Below are positions 47,311 to 58,144 of a stretch of 64,000 bases of DNA, piece after piece. The notes under the pieces are model-generated. The model was not told where the DNA came from, ran no database searches, and saw only the letters and a list, made by a program, of their open reading frames with translations. The position numbers were made by a program, and so were the translations under genes. Source of the stretch: Amorphophallus konjac (lineage: Eukaryota; Streptophyta; Magnoliopsida; Alismatales; Araceae); contig CM040117.1 of assembly GCA_022559845.1 (NCBI GenBank), forward strand, positions 144,650,732 to 144,714,731, given 5' to 3'. Each line of letters begins with the position of its first letter. Positions within the stretch are counted from its first letter, which is position 1.

Positions 47311-49036
47311 AGGTATGATTTTGTTTGATTTTCATCTCACTCTTGCTATCTTGAATCCCTGCACGCATCACTGAAACAAACAGGTCAGTATCTCTGTTCT
47401 GACTTGGCCCCTTGCTCAATAAGCAGGTGTTCACTTCAACTGTCCTTGATAATGGGTCAAGGGGCCAAGCCTTTATTAACGAAGGCAAGGGAAAGATGTG
47501 ATAATGATGAATGTGACAGACAAGCACACTAAGCGGAATTTAAAAGTGAAATGCTGCATACAAATACAATCATGCGAAATGATTTTTTTTTATTTTTCTG
47601 GCATTTCTTTTGTTGTCTTTGTTATCATTCTAATTTTTTTGTTTTCTAAATATCTATGTTTTCTCTTTTTTTTTAATCATTTTTTTGTCGCTAACGCCTG
47701 ATGAGCACCCATATGGCACCTAACCATCATGAGAACAGGGGTTTCTTACTAACCTCCCAGGTATCCTAAGTGCGCATCTAGGTTGATTTGGGCCTCTAGA
47801 CCCCTCGAATGATGATCCCGCCGGCTAAGACTTACCCTGATGACAATATCGCCATGCCATGCTTAGGCTCCCAGTTGCTTCCGACCACAGGGATTCGCCC
47901 AAAAGGTGTTCGAGGTAAATGATTTGCCCAACCTGGGTCTGTTTCCTCACAACTCTAGATGGTATATGATGGAACACCCAGAAACCCTAACGACCAACCG
48001 CGCGACGCTGACCCGGAATCAGACGCCGTCGCACCCAGAGGTGACGCGCTTACATTCGCCTAAGCCCAAGGTTAAACAAGAAGATATCAAGGTGGTAAAC
48101 AGGGGTCTTGACCAGCTAGAAACACAGAGACTCCTTCGCAGCGATAGCTTTTGCTTTTCAAAGTAGGCAACCATACGTGTGTATTAAAATAAGGTTGCAG
48201 ACCTTGGCGGGTTTTACCCTTCAGAAACTCCATCTAGCTTTCATCTTCAAAGGAAGAAGGAAGAGTGTATGGGGTAAACCTCCTGAGAGGACCGGCAAAA
48301 CCGTTAACCCGGCGAGCCAATAAGGGCCCATTAACTCTCCTCTTTCGGACAACTTCGGACCAAATCTCGAGCATTTACATTCCATAACTCCTTTTGTGGA
48401 TTTAGACGTTTTGCCTTGAGGTATTTCATTTATCGCATCAGGCACGGTCACGACCAGGCTTTTCTCTTGATTTTAGTTTTGTGTTTCTTTTTGCGAGGGA
48501 GATATAGTTTGACGTTGTGGGCTCCCTTTTGTATGCCTGCGGGGACGCTACCCTCTTCTCGTGCTCTGATCGATGCTCGAGGAAATGGATCCTACTCTTG
48601 CCTTAAGGGGTTTGAGTTTTGGTTTCTCATGCTCAGCGTTTTAAGGGCGCCGACTGTCTCATTTGGTCGAAGAGAAAAGAATAAAGATTACAGCTTCCGG
48701 AGATCTTTTGGGTGAAGCCCCACTGTCAGTGATGCTACCAACTTTTTTGGATAAAATACGTAAGTGAGTACATGTTGGCTTCCTTTGAGCGTGCATAGGC
48801 CGATGTGGCCGAACAGGGATCTTCACGGTTCTAGCAAACCAAGACCCGATGCCTACCAATCCTTAACGGGCCCTATCCTAACATGAAGGTTGGATACAGG
48901 GACTTAACTGCATGGTGACCACCAGGCATCGGCATTTGGAATTTTCCATATGTTTAGTGATTTTTAATATTTTTTGTTGTTTTTGATGTTTTCTATCTTT
49001 TCATCATTTGTTTATTTTTGGCGTTTTGGCACCACG
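47311..49036. other. Junction between PMD4 and the end of pol
   Basis: Forms the 3' noncoding region of gag-pol read on the minus strand. No conserved domain is found. It has a T-rich stretch at 47580-47690 and several short open frames without recognisable content (e.g. 48416-48715). Antisense PMD transcripts and sense gag-pol transcripts would converge here. Confidence 0.5.
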
Positions 49037-50422
49037 CTAGGGGTAGTACTTTTTAAGATAAAGCCCGTTCTAAGGGTGGGATAACTCGGTCCCTTCGGCG
49101 TTGACTAGCTTGTAGGCGTTGCCAGGGTACATGGCTTGAATTACAAATGGTACTTCCCAATTGGGTTGGAGCTTAGAACGCGGGCCTCAAGGTTTGACAA
49201 AAATTCTTTTTACGACCATCTCACCGATTTTGAATTTTCTCTCAACGACTTTCGTTTGGTGAAAGCGAGCGAGTCTATTTTGATACACACGCGCATGCTC
49301 GGCAGCGGCCAGCCGCTTCTCATCCAAGAGTTCCAACTGGGAGAGGAGTGAATTATGACGGTCGTTGAGGGGAAATTCCTCATCCAATTGTACTCTGAGA
49401 GAAGGGATCAGAGTCACGTACGGGACTACCGCTTCAATACCATAAGTAAGGGCAAACGGAGTCTACCCGGTGGGGGTACAGATTGAAGTGCGATAGGCCC
49501 ATAGAGCTTCGATAAGCTTTTCTGGCCAGTCAGAAAACTTACTGGACTCGCATGTTTTCTTGATGATTTTGATCAATGTTTTATTGGTGGCCTCCGCTTG
49601 ACCATTACCTTATGAATAATAAGGCGATGAATGATGCAATGCAATTGTGTACCTTTTGCAGAGGTCCTGAAGGTCCTGAGAAATGAACTGTGGCCCATTA
49701 TCGGTGACGATTGTGCTTGGGACGCCGAACCTGACGAGGATGTTCTTCATGATGAACTTGCATATCATTGACGCCTTGATTTCCGTGTAAGCTTCGGCTT
49801 CGGCCCATTTGGTGAAGTATTCTGTCGCAGTAAGGATGAAAGATTTTTGTTTGGTGAGGGAATTGGGATCACCTAGGGGACCGATGATGTCGAATTCCCA
49901 CATGGAGAAAGGCCATGGGGAGGATATTGGATGGAGTGAGGAAGATGGTAAATGGATTTTATCGGCGTGAAGTTGACACTTGACACACCTACGGACATAG
50001 ACGTCACAATCCTCTTCCATAGTGGGCCAGTAAAAGCCTTGCCTAATGATCTTCTTGGTGAGTATCTGGCTATTCACGTGGCCACCGCACACACCCGAGT
50101 GTGCTTCTTCTATGCATTTCCAAACCTCATTGTCGTCAAGACACCTTAACAGAACGCCAGTAAGGCTCCTCCTATAAAGTAGACCTCCAACCAATGTGTA
50201 TTTCTGAGCCACCCTTCTTATGACTTTCTTATCTTCTGTGGTGGCTCCTTCAGGATAAGACTGATCTTTACAATATTTGACAATTTCGTAGAACCATGGT
50301 TTCTCATCGTCAGCCAACTCTTCTTCGACTTCTGCCAGCATGATCTCCCTCTTCTCAAGGATTTCTCCCTTCTGGATCTTCTGTAGGACTCGTTCCTTGA
50401 TCTTTAAGAGTTAAGGGTCCTA
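49037..50422 (-). pseudogene. Gypsy integrase region, element 2
   Basis: Translated from 50419 down to TAG 49037. The N-terminal zinc finger reads as EEAHSGVCGGH ... VRRCVKCQLHAD (His and Cys pairs in place). The catalytic core shows MWEFDIIGPLGD, VTDNGPQFIS and GNGQAEATNK, carrying the three acidic residues. The C-terminal part ends NWEVPFVIQAMYPGNAYK, LVNAEGTELSHP, a stop where Trp is expected (49064), then GLYLKKYYP. Stops at 50420, 49610, about 49450, 49187 and 49064 break it. The enzyme would insert the DNA copy into chromosomes. There is no chromodomain, in keeping with a non-chromovirus. Confidence 0.85.
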
Positions 50423-52816
50423 AACGGCAGGGACAAGACGCTTGTAGAGAATGCTGGATCTAAACCATGCACCTAAAGGAAATTTGAAGGATGACGCCAA
50501 GGAGGCGAGGGCATCGGCCAGAATGTTCTGTTCGCGAGGAACATGGACAAAGATCAGCTTGGTGAACAATTTGGCATAGGCGGAGACCAGCTCCTGATAG
50601 GATTTGAGCTTGGGATCGAGGGTGTGATATTTGGTAAGCACCAGGTGGAGAACGAGTTGACTATCACCTACGACTCGCAACTCAGTGATATAGAAAGAAC
50701 GGGCTAGTTCCAGGCCGGCTAGAAGAGCCTCGTATTCAGCGATGTTGTTGGTGACTGGGAACGCGAGTTGAAATGCCTCTGGGATGGTAACGCCTTCAGG
50801 CGTTAGAAGGACAATGTTGATACCCTTCCCTTGGGAATTTAGAGCTCCATCAAAATATAATGTCCACATTGGCTTGTAGGATTGGGCTATGGACATTAGT
50901 TCCTCATCTTGAAACTCTGATTGGACAGGGTCAAACTTGGGGAGAGAATGGTCGGTGAGATGCTCAGCTATGGCATAGCCTTTAATTGCCTTTTGCTGGA
51001 TGTAGGTGATGTCGAACTGGGAAAGAAAACTTTGCCAGCATGCTAGCCTATCAGTAAGGACAGATTTCTCCAGAAGAAACTTGATAGGGTTCATGCGAGC
51101 AATCAAGTGGACCTCATGAGCCAAGAAGTAGTGCTTCAGTTTCTGCACCACCCAAACGAGGGCAGCACAGGTTTTCTCCATGACTGTGTACTTCTGCTCA
51201 CAGGGATTGAGAAGTTTGGACAAGTAATAGGTTGCCCGTTCCTTGCCTTCTTCATCAACTTGTGCGAGGACAGCTCCCACAGAGTCGTCCAAGACGGAGA
51301 TGTAGAGGATCAGAGGTTTTTCGGGTTTGGGTGGAATGAGAATGGGTGGACTAGCCAGATATTCCTTTAACCCTTCAAAAGCTTTTTGGCATTTAGAATC
51401 CCAGTGGAATTCTACTCCTGACTTGGTCAACTCATAGAAAGGTCTACACCTTTGTGAGTGCTAAGACAGAAATCGACGAATAAACTATAACCTCCCGATT
51501 AAACCTCGGAGTTCCCTCAAATTCTTGGGAGGTGGCATATCCCTGATGGCCTTAGCTTTGTCGAGATCTATCTCGATCCCTCTTTTACTCACAATGAAGC
51601 CTAGTAATTTTCCCGATGATGCACCAAACACACACTTCTTCGGATTCATTTTCAATTGGAACTCCCTTGATCTCTGCAAGACCTTAGCCAAAACCCTTGG
51701 ATGTTCCATCCTAGTCCTTGATTTCACCAATAGATCATCCACATACACCTCTAGATATATGTGCATCATGTCAGGAAATATGGCCATCATAGATCTTTGG
51801 TAAGTAGCTCCAGCATTCTTTAACCCAAACGGCATGACCACGTAATAATATGTTCCCCAATGTGTAGTGAATGATGTCTTTTCTTGATCCTCTTCTGCCA
51901 AATGAATTTGATTATATCCTGAAAATCCATCCATGAATGAGAGGGTCTCATACCCCGCTGTGTTGTCGATTAAAACATCAATGTGAGGCAAGGGAAAATC
52001 ATCATTTGGACATGCGCGGTTAAGGTCCCGGAAGTCGATGCAAATCCTGACTTTCCCATCTTTCTTCATGACCGAGACAATGTTTGCCACCCATTGAGGA
52101 TAAAGGACGACTCTAATAAACCTGGCTTAATGAAGCTTGTTGACTTCTTCTTTCATTTTCAAAGCCATTTGAGGGTGGAAACGCATTAACCTTTGTTTTA
52201 CCGAGATGGACCCTGGTTTTAGGGTTAAACGGTGTTCGACCAGGGTTGAATCCAGACTCGGCATATCCTCGTAGCTCCATGCAAACGTGTCCTTATATTC
52301 CTTGAGAACTTCAATTAATGCCTTTTCTTTAGAGGGTGGTAGATTATCACTTATGAGGATGATCCTAGGGTCTTCCTCAGTTCCTAAGTTGACTTCTTTG
52401 GTGGACTCTTCTACGGCGGTTGACGGCTCGTCGAATCTCCTTATTCCACTAGCATACGCGCCAGCCGCGTCCTCATATTCTTCACCCTCGTCTTCAGTAG
52501 GGTATTCTTCATCTGTGATCTCGTAGACTCCATACCCCTCATTAATTGTGTAGTTGCCCTCACATTCTATTTCCGGTAGCTGGATGGGATTTTCTAGCAA
52601 CTGAGGGACGGCAAGAAGGGCCTGACACCTGGCGGCTAAATCCAGAAGGAATCGACGAGGGATCTGCCTACCCTTGAATTTCTTCCTAGGTACTACCTTT
52701 GACTTATTATTCCTAGATTGACTGACATTATTTACAGAAGAAGAAAAAGATGAAGAGGATGGTGAAGAATGTACAGGGCAAGACCCCTCAGAGGAGGGGT
52801 AGAAAAGGTCGCTCAT
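50423..52816 (-). pseudogene. Gypsy RT and two RNase H domains, element 2
   Basis: Starts at ATG 52816 (MSDLFYPSSEGSC), overlapping the end of the upstream frame as ATGA. The acidic linker leads to the RT: LTLKPGSISVKQRLMRF, then after TAA 52127 PQWVANIVSVMKKDG, FRDLNRACPNDDFPLP, MPFGLKNAGATYQR and YVDD at about 51734-51745. The first RNase H follows (LYISVLDDSVGAVLAQ, ATYYLSKLLNPCEQKYT). A second, plant/archaeal-type RNase H is then seen: LYFDGALNSQGKGINIVL, NNIAEYEALLAGLELA, VVGDSQLV and NILADALASLAS, with all four acidic residues present. Having both domains is characteristic of Tat/Ogre elements. Stops at 52127, 51485 and about 51450 interrupt the reading frame. Confidence 0.9.
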
Positions 52817-55338
52817 CGGACCTTGGACGAGTGGTCCGCAGGGTGGGGCGCACCCGTGGGAGATGTAGTAAGTTTCCTCAACGAAGATGTGTTGTTGAGG
52901 AGTTTGGAAATTGACGTTTTTTTTTCGTCTTCATTTTTGATGACAAAACAGTGGAAAGAGATCGGGGGAGAGGAAAAAGTGGTTATGGCTAGAGGATTGG
53001 GAGGCTCGTAGAGCAGATCATGATTGAAGACCTGGCGCGGGTTGAGAAACCCGCGTAGGTATGTAAGTAGAGAGGGGGATCTGGGAAGATCATCAGACAA
53101 CCGTCTGGCCCAGGAAGATGACAGCAACAAAAGTTACGGCGAGTGAATGGAGAAGATGACAGCTAATGAGTCGTCGGTGGTGATGGTGATGGCGGATGAA
53201 GATCCGCTGGGGATAGGGTCCTTCTGGCGAGGATGAGGATAGTTTGGGACCTTGGCAACAGTAATGATATTTTTTCGCATTCCGGAGATCAATGGCGGTC
53301 CTTCAAGCTGGGGAGACGAGAACATCCTTTCCAGTGCAACAGAAATGTCCCGTATATCAAACCATTTTCCCCATTCGCATTCTGGGTCTTTGATCTTACC
53401 TCTTTTGGTGACCCTCGGACATTTTTCGGCTGAATACACAACATGCGACCCCCCATGTGCTTCCTGCGGATAATCCCCCATCTGAATAACGGGCCCTTTG
53501 TTGAAGTGGTTTGATAGGGTCCATGTGAGGGGCTTCCAATCCGCCTTGAATGGTCCTTTGAAGCCTAGGCCAAACCTGCGGTTCGGCCTAATCTCCTTTG
53601 GTGGTTTCAACCTACCTTGTAGCTGTGCACCCAGACCTTTGCCCTGTTGATAGCCGATGTTTCTCATAATCTCCCAACCTTTGGAGTGAAAAGGGAGATA
53701 TGGCGTTGTTGCCTTGATCGGCTTCTTTGGTGCTAGCGGAATGTGAGATGAATCGCACACGTCTAGCAATGACAATATGGGCCGATGAGACGGCCAAACA
53801 GAGGGCAGAGAGGTGTTGATAGCATCAACCGTGTGAAGGACAGGTGTGCTGACTACTTTAATAATTCTTCCATTGTAAGGAAACTTCAAGCACTGATGGT
53901 TGGTGGAAGGCACAGCATCTATAGCTTCAATGTAAGGGCGACCCAGTATGGCCTTGAATGTGGGGTCCATGCCAAGGACATGGAATTCCGTGGGTACTGA
54001 CATCGGACCTAGCTCTCTCCTTAGAATAATCATCCCTTGCGGCGGCCTTCTGCTATTGTCATAAGCCGTGACTGTGATTGAAGAAGGTCTTATCTGTTCC
54101 TGTTCGACCCCACACAACTGAAGGGTGCTCATAGAGATCACATTTATGGACGCACCCGTGTCTACAAGGCATGGGTTTATGGATACCCCATTAATTTTTA
54201 TTGAAACACACAATGCATATTTCTGAGCTTCCTTGGGAGCGAGCTCGTAGTTGTGGAACATGGTGGCCGGTTGTGTGTCCGTTGGGGTTAGGACGACAGA
54301 AATCTTTTCTACAGGGAGGTCCTCATTCACCATGACCTTTTGAAGATACTCCATTAAGGCTGCCTGATGGGATGTGGATCTCTGAAGCAGCTCCTGGATG
54401 GAGATCCGAGCAAGCATCTTGTCCAAGTGTTTCAACAAATCATACTGTGTTCCAGAGATAGATCTTTCCGGTTGTTCTCCATCGTCTCTCTCTAGCTGAG
54501 ACTGCTCGGAATTCTGACTGTTCTGGGGAAAAACCCTGTGGAAAATCCTTCCACTCCGGAGCACCATTGCCTGTGGCTTTTGTACCTCTATAGGGGTAGC
54601 AGTGTGTTTTAACAGAGGTCTGAGTGGTAGTGGAGGAGGGATGGTTGATGAAGCAGGGGTGATGATGGGAGCAGGGATTATGATGAGGGGTTTGTTAGGT
54701 GGAGGCATGGTGGAGGTAGAGGGGATATCGCACGGGTTATGAAGGATAAGGGGCCGGGAAGGTGGAGGCATGGTGGAGGTAGAGAGGATATTGCACGGGT
54801 TATGAAGGATAAGGGGCCGGGAAGGTGGAGGTGGAAACAAAGTGGAAGTGGGTAAGGTTTGGAGTGGGTAATGGTGTTGAGATGGATGGTGGATGATGAG
54901 TGGTTTTAAGGGCATCGGCGGTGGTATGGTGGAGACAGGCGGGGTTACCTATGGTGGACGGGTGATAAGGGGCTTAGAAGGCATAGGGGCAAATACAGTA
55001 GAGGTGGATGGTAAAGTGGGGGAGTGAGAGAAAATGAGAGGGTGTGAGGGTGTAATGAAGGGTGTTGGCTGATAGGTCATTGGGGTGCGAATGAGAGGGC
55101 ATGATGGCAGTGGGAATGGTGAAGGGGGTATTAACACGGGTTGATGAGAGAGAGGTGCTACTCGGGCAAGGCGAGGGGGTTGCATGATGATAGGGTTGGC
55201 GGTAGAAAGAATAGAGGTACTCTCTGGATGCCACACCTGCTCTCTCCCGACTTCCGGGAAGGAGTAGATGGGGTTGACCTGATGATTAGGATGTTGGTGC
55301 TCCGATAATGGATTCTGGATTATGCCCATGTTGGGCTA
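52813..55338 (-). pseudogene. Gypsy protease region with proline-rich linker and G-patch, element 2
   Basis: Follows gag in the same frame after TAG 55336. A long Pro/Ser/Thr-rich linker (55335-about 54600) with repeated PPSRPLILHNPC units precedes the retropepsin. The active site is CLVDTGASINVIS at about 54151-54165, with a downstream AILGRPYIEAIDA block (flap and ILG motif). Next comes a G-patch-like domain at about 53556-53682: GWEIMRNIGYQQGKGLGAQL, then the final GLGF. The frame ends at TGA 52813-52815. Stops at 54949 and 53134 interrupt it. The protease would mature the polyprotein. A G-patch after protease also occurs in betaretroviruses, where it aids reverse transcription and nucleic-acid contact. 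Confidence 0.8.
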
Positions 55339-57246
55339 TTGTGGTTGGGCCTGCTGAGGTTGCTGTTGTTGTTGTGGTTGTTGCTGTGGCTGCTGTTGTA
55401 ACTGCTTCTGTTGTTGCTGGAATTGCGGCCTAGGAGGAGGTCTCCTAGCCTTGAGAGTGGTGACGTATCGCCTCATTTCATCCCAGTCAATCCCGCCTTC
55501 ATCATTCGTATCGTGGATGTAATCTTTAAACTGAAAGCAGTTGTCCACTGTGTGTCCTGGCTGCCTGTGATAGACGCAGTATCTGGAGGTATCAACATTC
55601 GGGGGCCACACGGGCCTTTCCCTGGGTACGATGAGTGTGTTTGAGGCCATGAGGGCGTTGAAAATATCCGCCAGAGTTTCTGGCAATGGTGGGTAATAGG
55701 CTCTCTTGGGACCAATCGGCCTCCTTTGTTACTATGGGGGACTGTAATTTTCTGGGGGCGGAACTTGGTTGTACTGAAGTGGTGGTTGTTGTTGCTGGTG
55801 TCGAGGTTGTTGCTGCGGTTGAAGTAGTTGAGGCATGTTGTTCTGAGGTGGATCATTTTGGGGTGGAGGACGAGAGGGGAAAGGACCTGGTTGGAGGGGA
55901 AGTTGGGGCATTTGTGGAAGCCTTGGGTTGGCTGCATAGTTGGCGTTGTTGACCGCACTTACCTGCTCATTTGTTACGACCCCTTCTGTTGCTCCGCCTG
56001 GGACACCAGCGCATGTCTTTCTGACCACCTTTGGCTTCAGCGGCTCAAACATGTTCATAATGGGGGAGTCTTTTAACTGGGTTTGGATGTATCGGGCTCT
56101 TTCATAGAGCTCTTCCATGGTGGTGAGCTTATTCATGGCCAAGACATGCCTGAATTGTGGGGTCGCATTGGATACGATCATCTTTACTTGTTCAGGTTCC
56201 GAGAGGGTATCTCTTATTCTTTCTGCCAGAAACCTCCATCTATCAGCATAGCAGACAAAATCCTCGTCGGACTTCATCTTTTTGGCCACTAGGTCGGTAA
56301 TGGAGAGAGAGGGACCGACCCTATCCCGAAACTTTTGCAAGAACCTTCTCTGGACTGTTTCAAAATTCTCGACCTCGCGGGGCTCCAAAGAATAGAACCA
56401 ATCTAGCGCAGGACCGTCCAATGACCTCCGAAAGAGGTATGCCAGGGACCTCTGGTCGTTTTGCCAATAGGATGACTCATACATGAAATCCTTGAGGTGA
56501 ATGAAGGGGTTGCCAGTGCCATTGTACCTGCGGTACGTGGGCATTTCGGAGGGAGGAAGATGGATGACCGGAAGGATTGGTAAAGCAACCTCCGGGGTGG
56601 ATTTCACATCCACCATTTTCTTCAAATTCTGAAACTGTTCGTCCATCCTATTGAACCTATTGAGGAGCGATTGGGCGAGCTCCTAGGGCGGTGAAGGTGG
56701 CACTTGCCACTGGGGAGGAAAATGTCTCCCGGAGAATTGAGGGGGAAACCCTGAATGAGAGGGAGCTGTCGGGCCGCCGATAGTTGGTCCCGGCTAAAGC
56801 GGTATGTGGGGAACAACATGGGTTTGAGATTGCGAAGGGAACTGGAACGAGGGTGGTTGTTGGCTCGCTTGCCTTTGAAGTGAGGGAGATTGTATGGCTT
56901 GTGCCAGCGAAGGAGATGGAATGGCCCGCACCAATTCTTGGAGAGGTGCGATGGCCGGAGTTGATTCCTGGGGAGCGGGGGAAACAGATTTCCCCTTCAG
57001 AATGGCCTGGAAGGCCCAAAGCTGCTCAGAGGTATGCTCCGTGTTGGCGAGGACACCTAGCAAAGAGGAGATGTCCTGTGGCGGGGATGTGTCCCATGTG
57101 GTAACCTGTACCTCACGTGAGGGCTCATCGGAAGGACCCGCGTCCATAGCATGGACTCGCGGCTCAACTGACTCACCACGACCAGGGTGGTTCTCCTCAA
57201 AAGACTCGTGAGCCATGCTCACAGTTTTCCCGGAACGCAAAAACAT
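55339..57246 (-). pseudogene. Gypsy gag, element 2
   Basis: ATG 57246 (MFLRSGKTVSMAHESFEEN; the inner ATG 57216 is also possible) opens a Pro/Gln-rich N-terminal part. TAG codons at 56794 and about 56683 interrupt it. The capsid-like gag core lies at 56646-about 56000 (PTYRRYNGTGNPFIHLKDFM, RSLDGPALDWFYSLEP, FETVQRRFLQKF, MKSDEDFVCYADRWRFLAER). It is followed by a Gln/Pro-rich segment, stops at 55732 and 55729, and a variant knuckle YCVYHRQPGHTVDNCFQFKD (about 55525-55584). That C-x-Y-H form is usual in Tat/Ogre gag. The final part is a polyglutamine stretch ending at 55339. Gag would form the particle. Confidence 0.85.
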
Positions 57247-58123
57247 ATACTATCAAGCAAATAGCAGAGATTATCAAACAAGTGGATGCCTTTACGCCCC
57301 TTTTTTGTGTTTTGATTTTGATGATTTTTTTTGTGTTTTTAACAAGATCCGAAGTTCACACAAAATAGGGACCCTAGTTCATTTTTGTTTTCACCACCGT
57401 GTCAGCTAGGGACTCTCGTCTCACCACGAATGGGTCGACTAACTCCGGAGAACTTCAATGGTACAACCGGCCCAATGAACAAAGAGGAGATTCTTCGATG
57501 TCAGGGACTTACGGAGGTCCCAGTGGAAGAGATTCTAGTCCGTCGAGAGGAATTCCCGAACGGAGAGTCCTTCCTTCACTGAGAGAGGGTGATCCTTAGA
57601 AAAAAGTAAAAAAAGGAAATAAAAGGGGGTAAATGCATGAAATGCGATGCTGGATAAAAGATATGTAACACACAGATGGAGTAGAGATCAGCACACAAAT
57701 ATAACAGATGTATAGTAGTGATATAACAAGAATATAACAACAATAAACAAATAGAGGAAGATATAGCCGTTCTACTTTCCAAGACAACACAGACTTAAAA
57801 ATGACAAAAGAAGGGACTAAGGGGCGTGCACGTGGTGCACGAAGGGGATGACACAGCGCACACAGGCGCAATAAGAAGGGGGACACACGAGGGTGCCAAG
57901 TGGAGGGAGCACACGTGGGTGCTGAGTGGAGGGGCACACGCGGGTGTTGAGATAACGTAGACCTCGAAGTAATCACAAAGGACCGAGGGAGTGCATGTGG
58001 TGCACGAGGGAAATGATGTAGCGCACGTGGACATAATAGGCAGGGGCACACGCGGGTGCCGAAAGAAGGGAGGCACACGTGGGTGCCGAGAGTTCAAAGG
58101 TAACTCAAAAAAGCAAAAAGAAT
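57247..58123 (-). other. Gag leader of element 2
   Basis: Noncoding sequence between primer-binding site and gag start. It contains an array of short hairpins (57826-58087) and AT-rich sequence nearer to gag. The open frames seen here on the minus strand are made from the hairpin repeats (repeating HPRVP-like phrases) and are not taken as genes. Confidence 0.6.
57826..58087. repeat. Hairpin array in the gag leader of element 2
   Basis: Module GGCAC, 6 nt, GTGCC: copies at 57881-57897, 57908-57923 (here AGCAC/GTGCT, a paired change), 57933-57948 (decayed), 58045-58060 and 58072-58087. A GTGCAC...GTGCAC element is at 57826-57840. Confidence 0.7.
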
Positions 58124-58141
58124 GTCCCACCGTGATCGCCA
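58124..58141 (-). promoter_or_regulatory. Primer-binding site of element 2
   Basis: On the minus strand, TGGCGATCACGGTGGGAC begins 3 bases after the LTR end. It starts with TGG as required to pair with a tRNA CCA tail. It resembles the tRNA-Arg-type sites of Tat/Ogre elements, as remembered; a tRNA comparison would settle this. Confidence 0.7.
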
Positions 58142-58144
58142 ATC

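Noticed and set aside
48416..48715. Plus-strand open frame of 99 codons downstream of PMD4
   Set aside because: No promoter, domain or homology to the other accessory genes; it is antisense to the 3' noncoding part of gag-pol and probably a chance frame.
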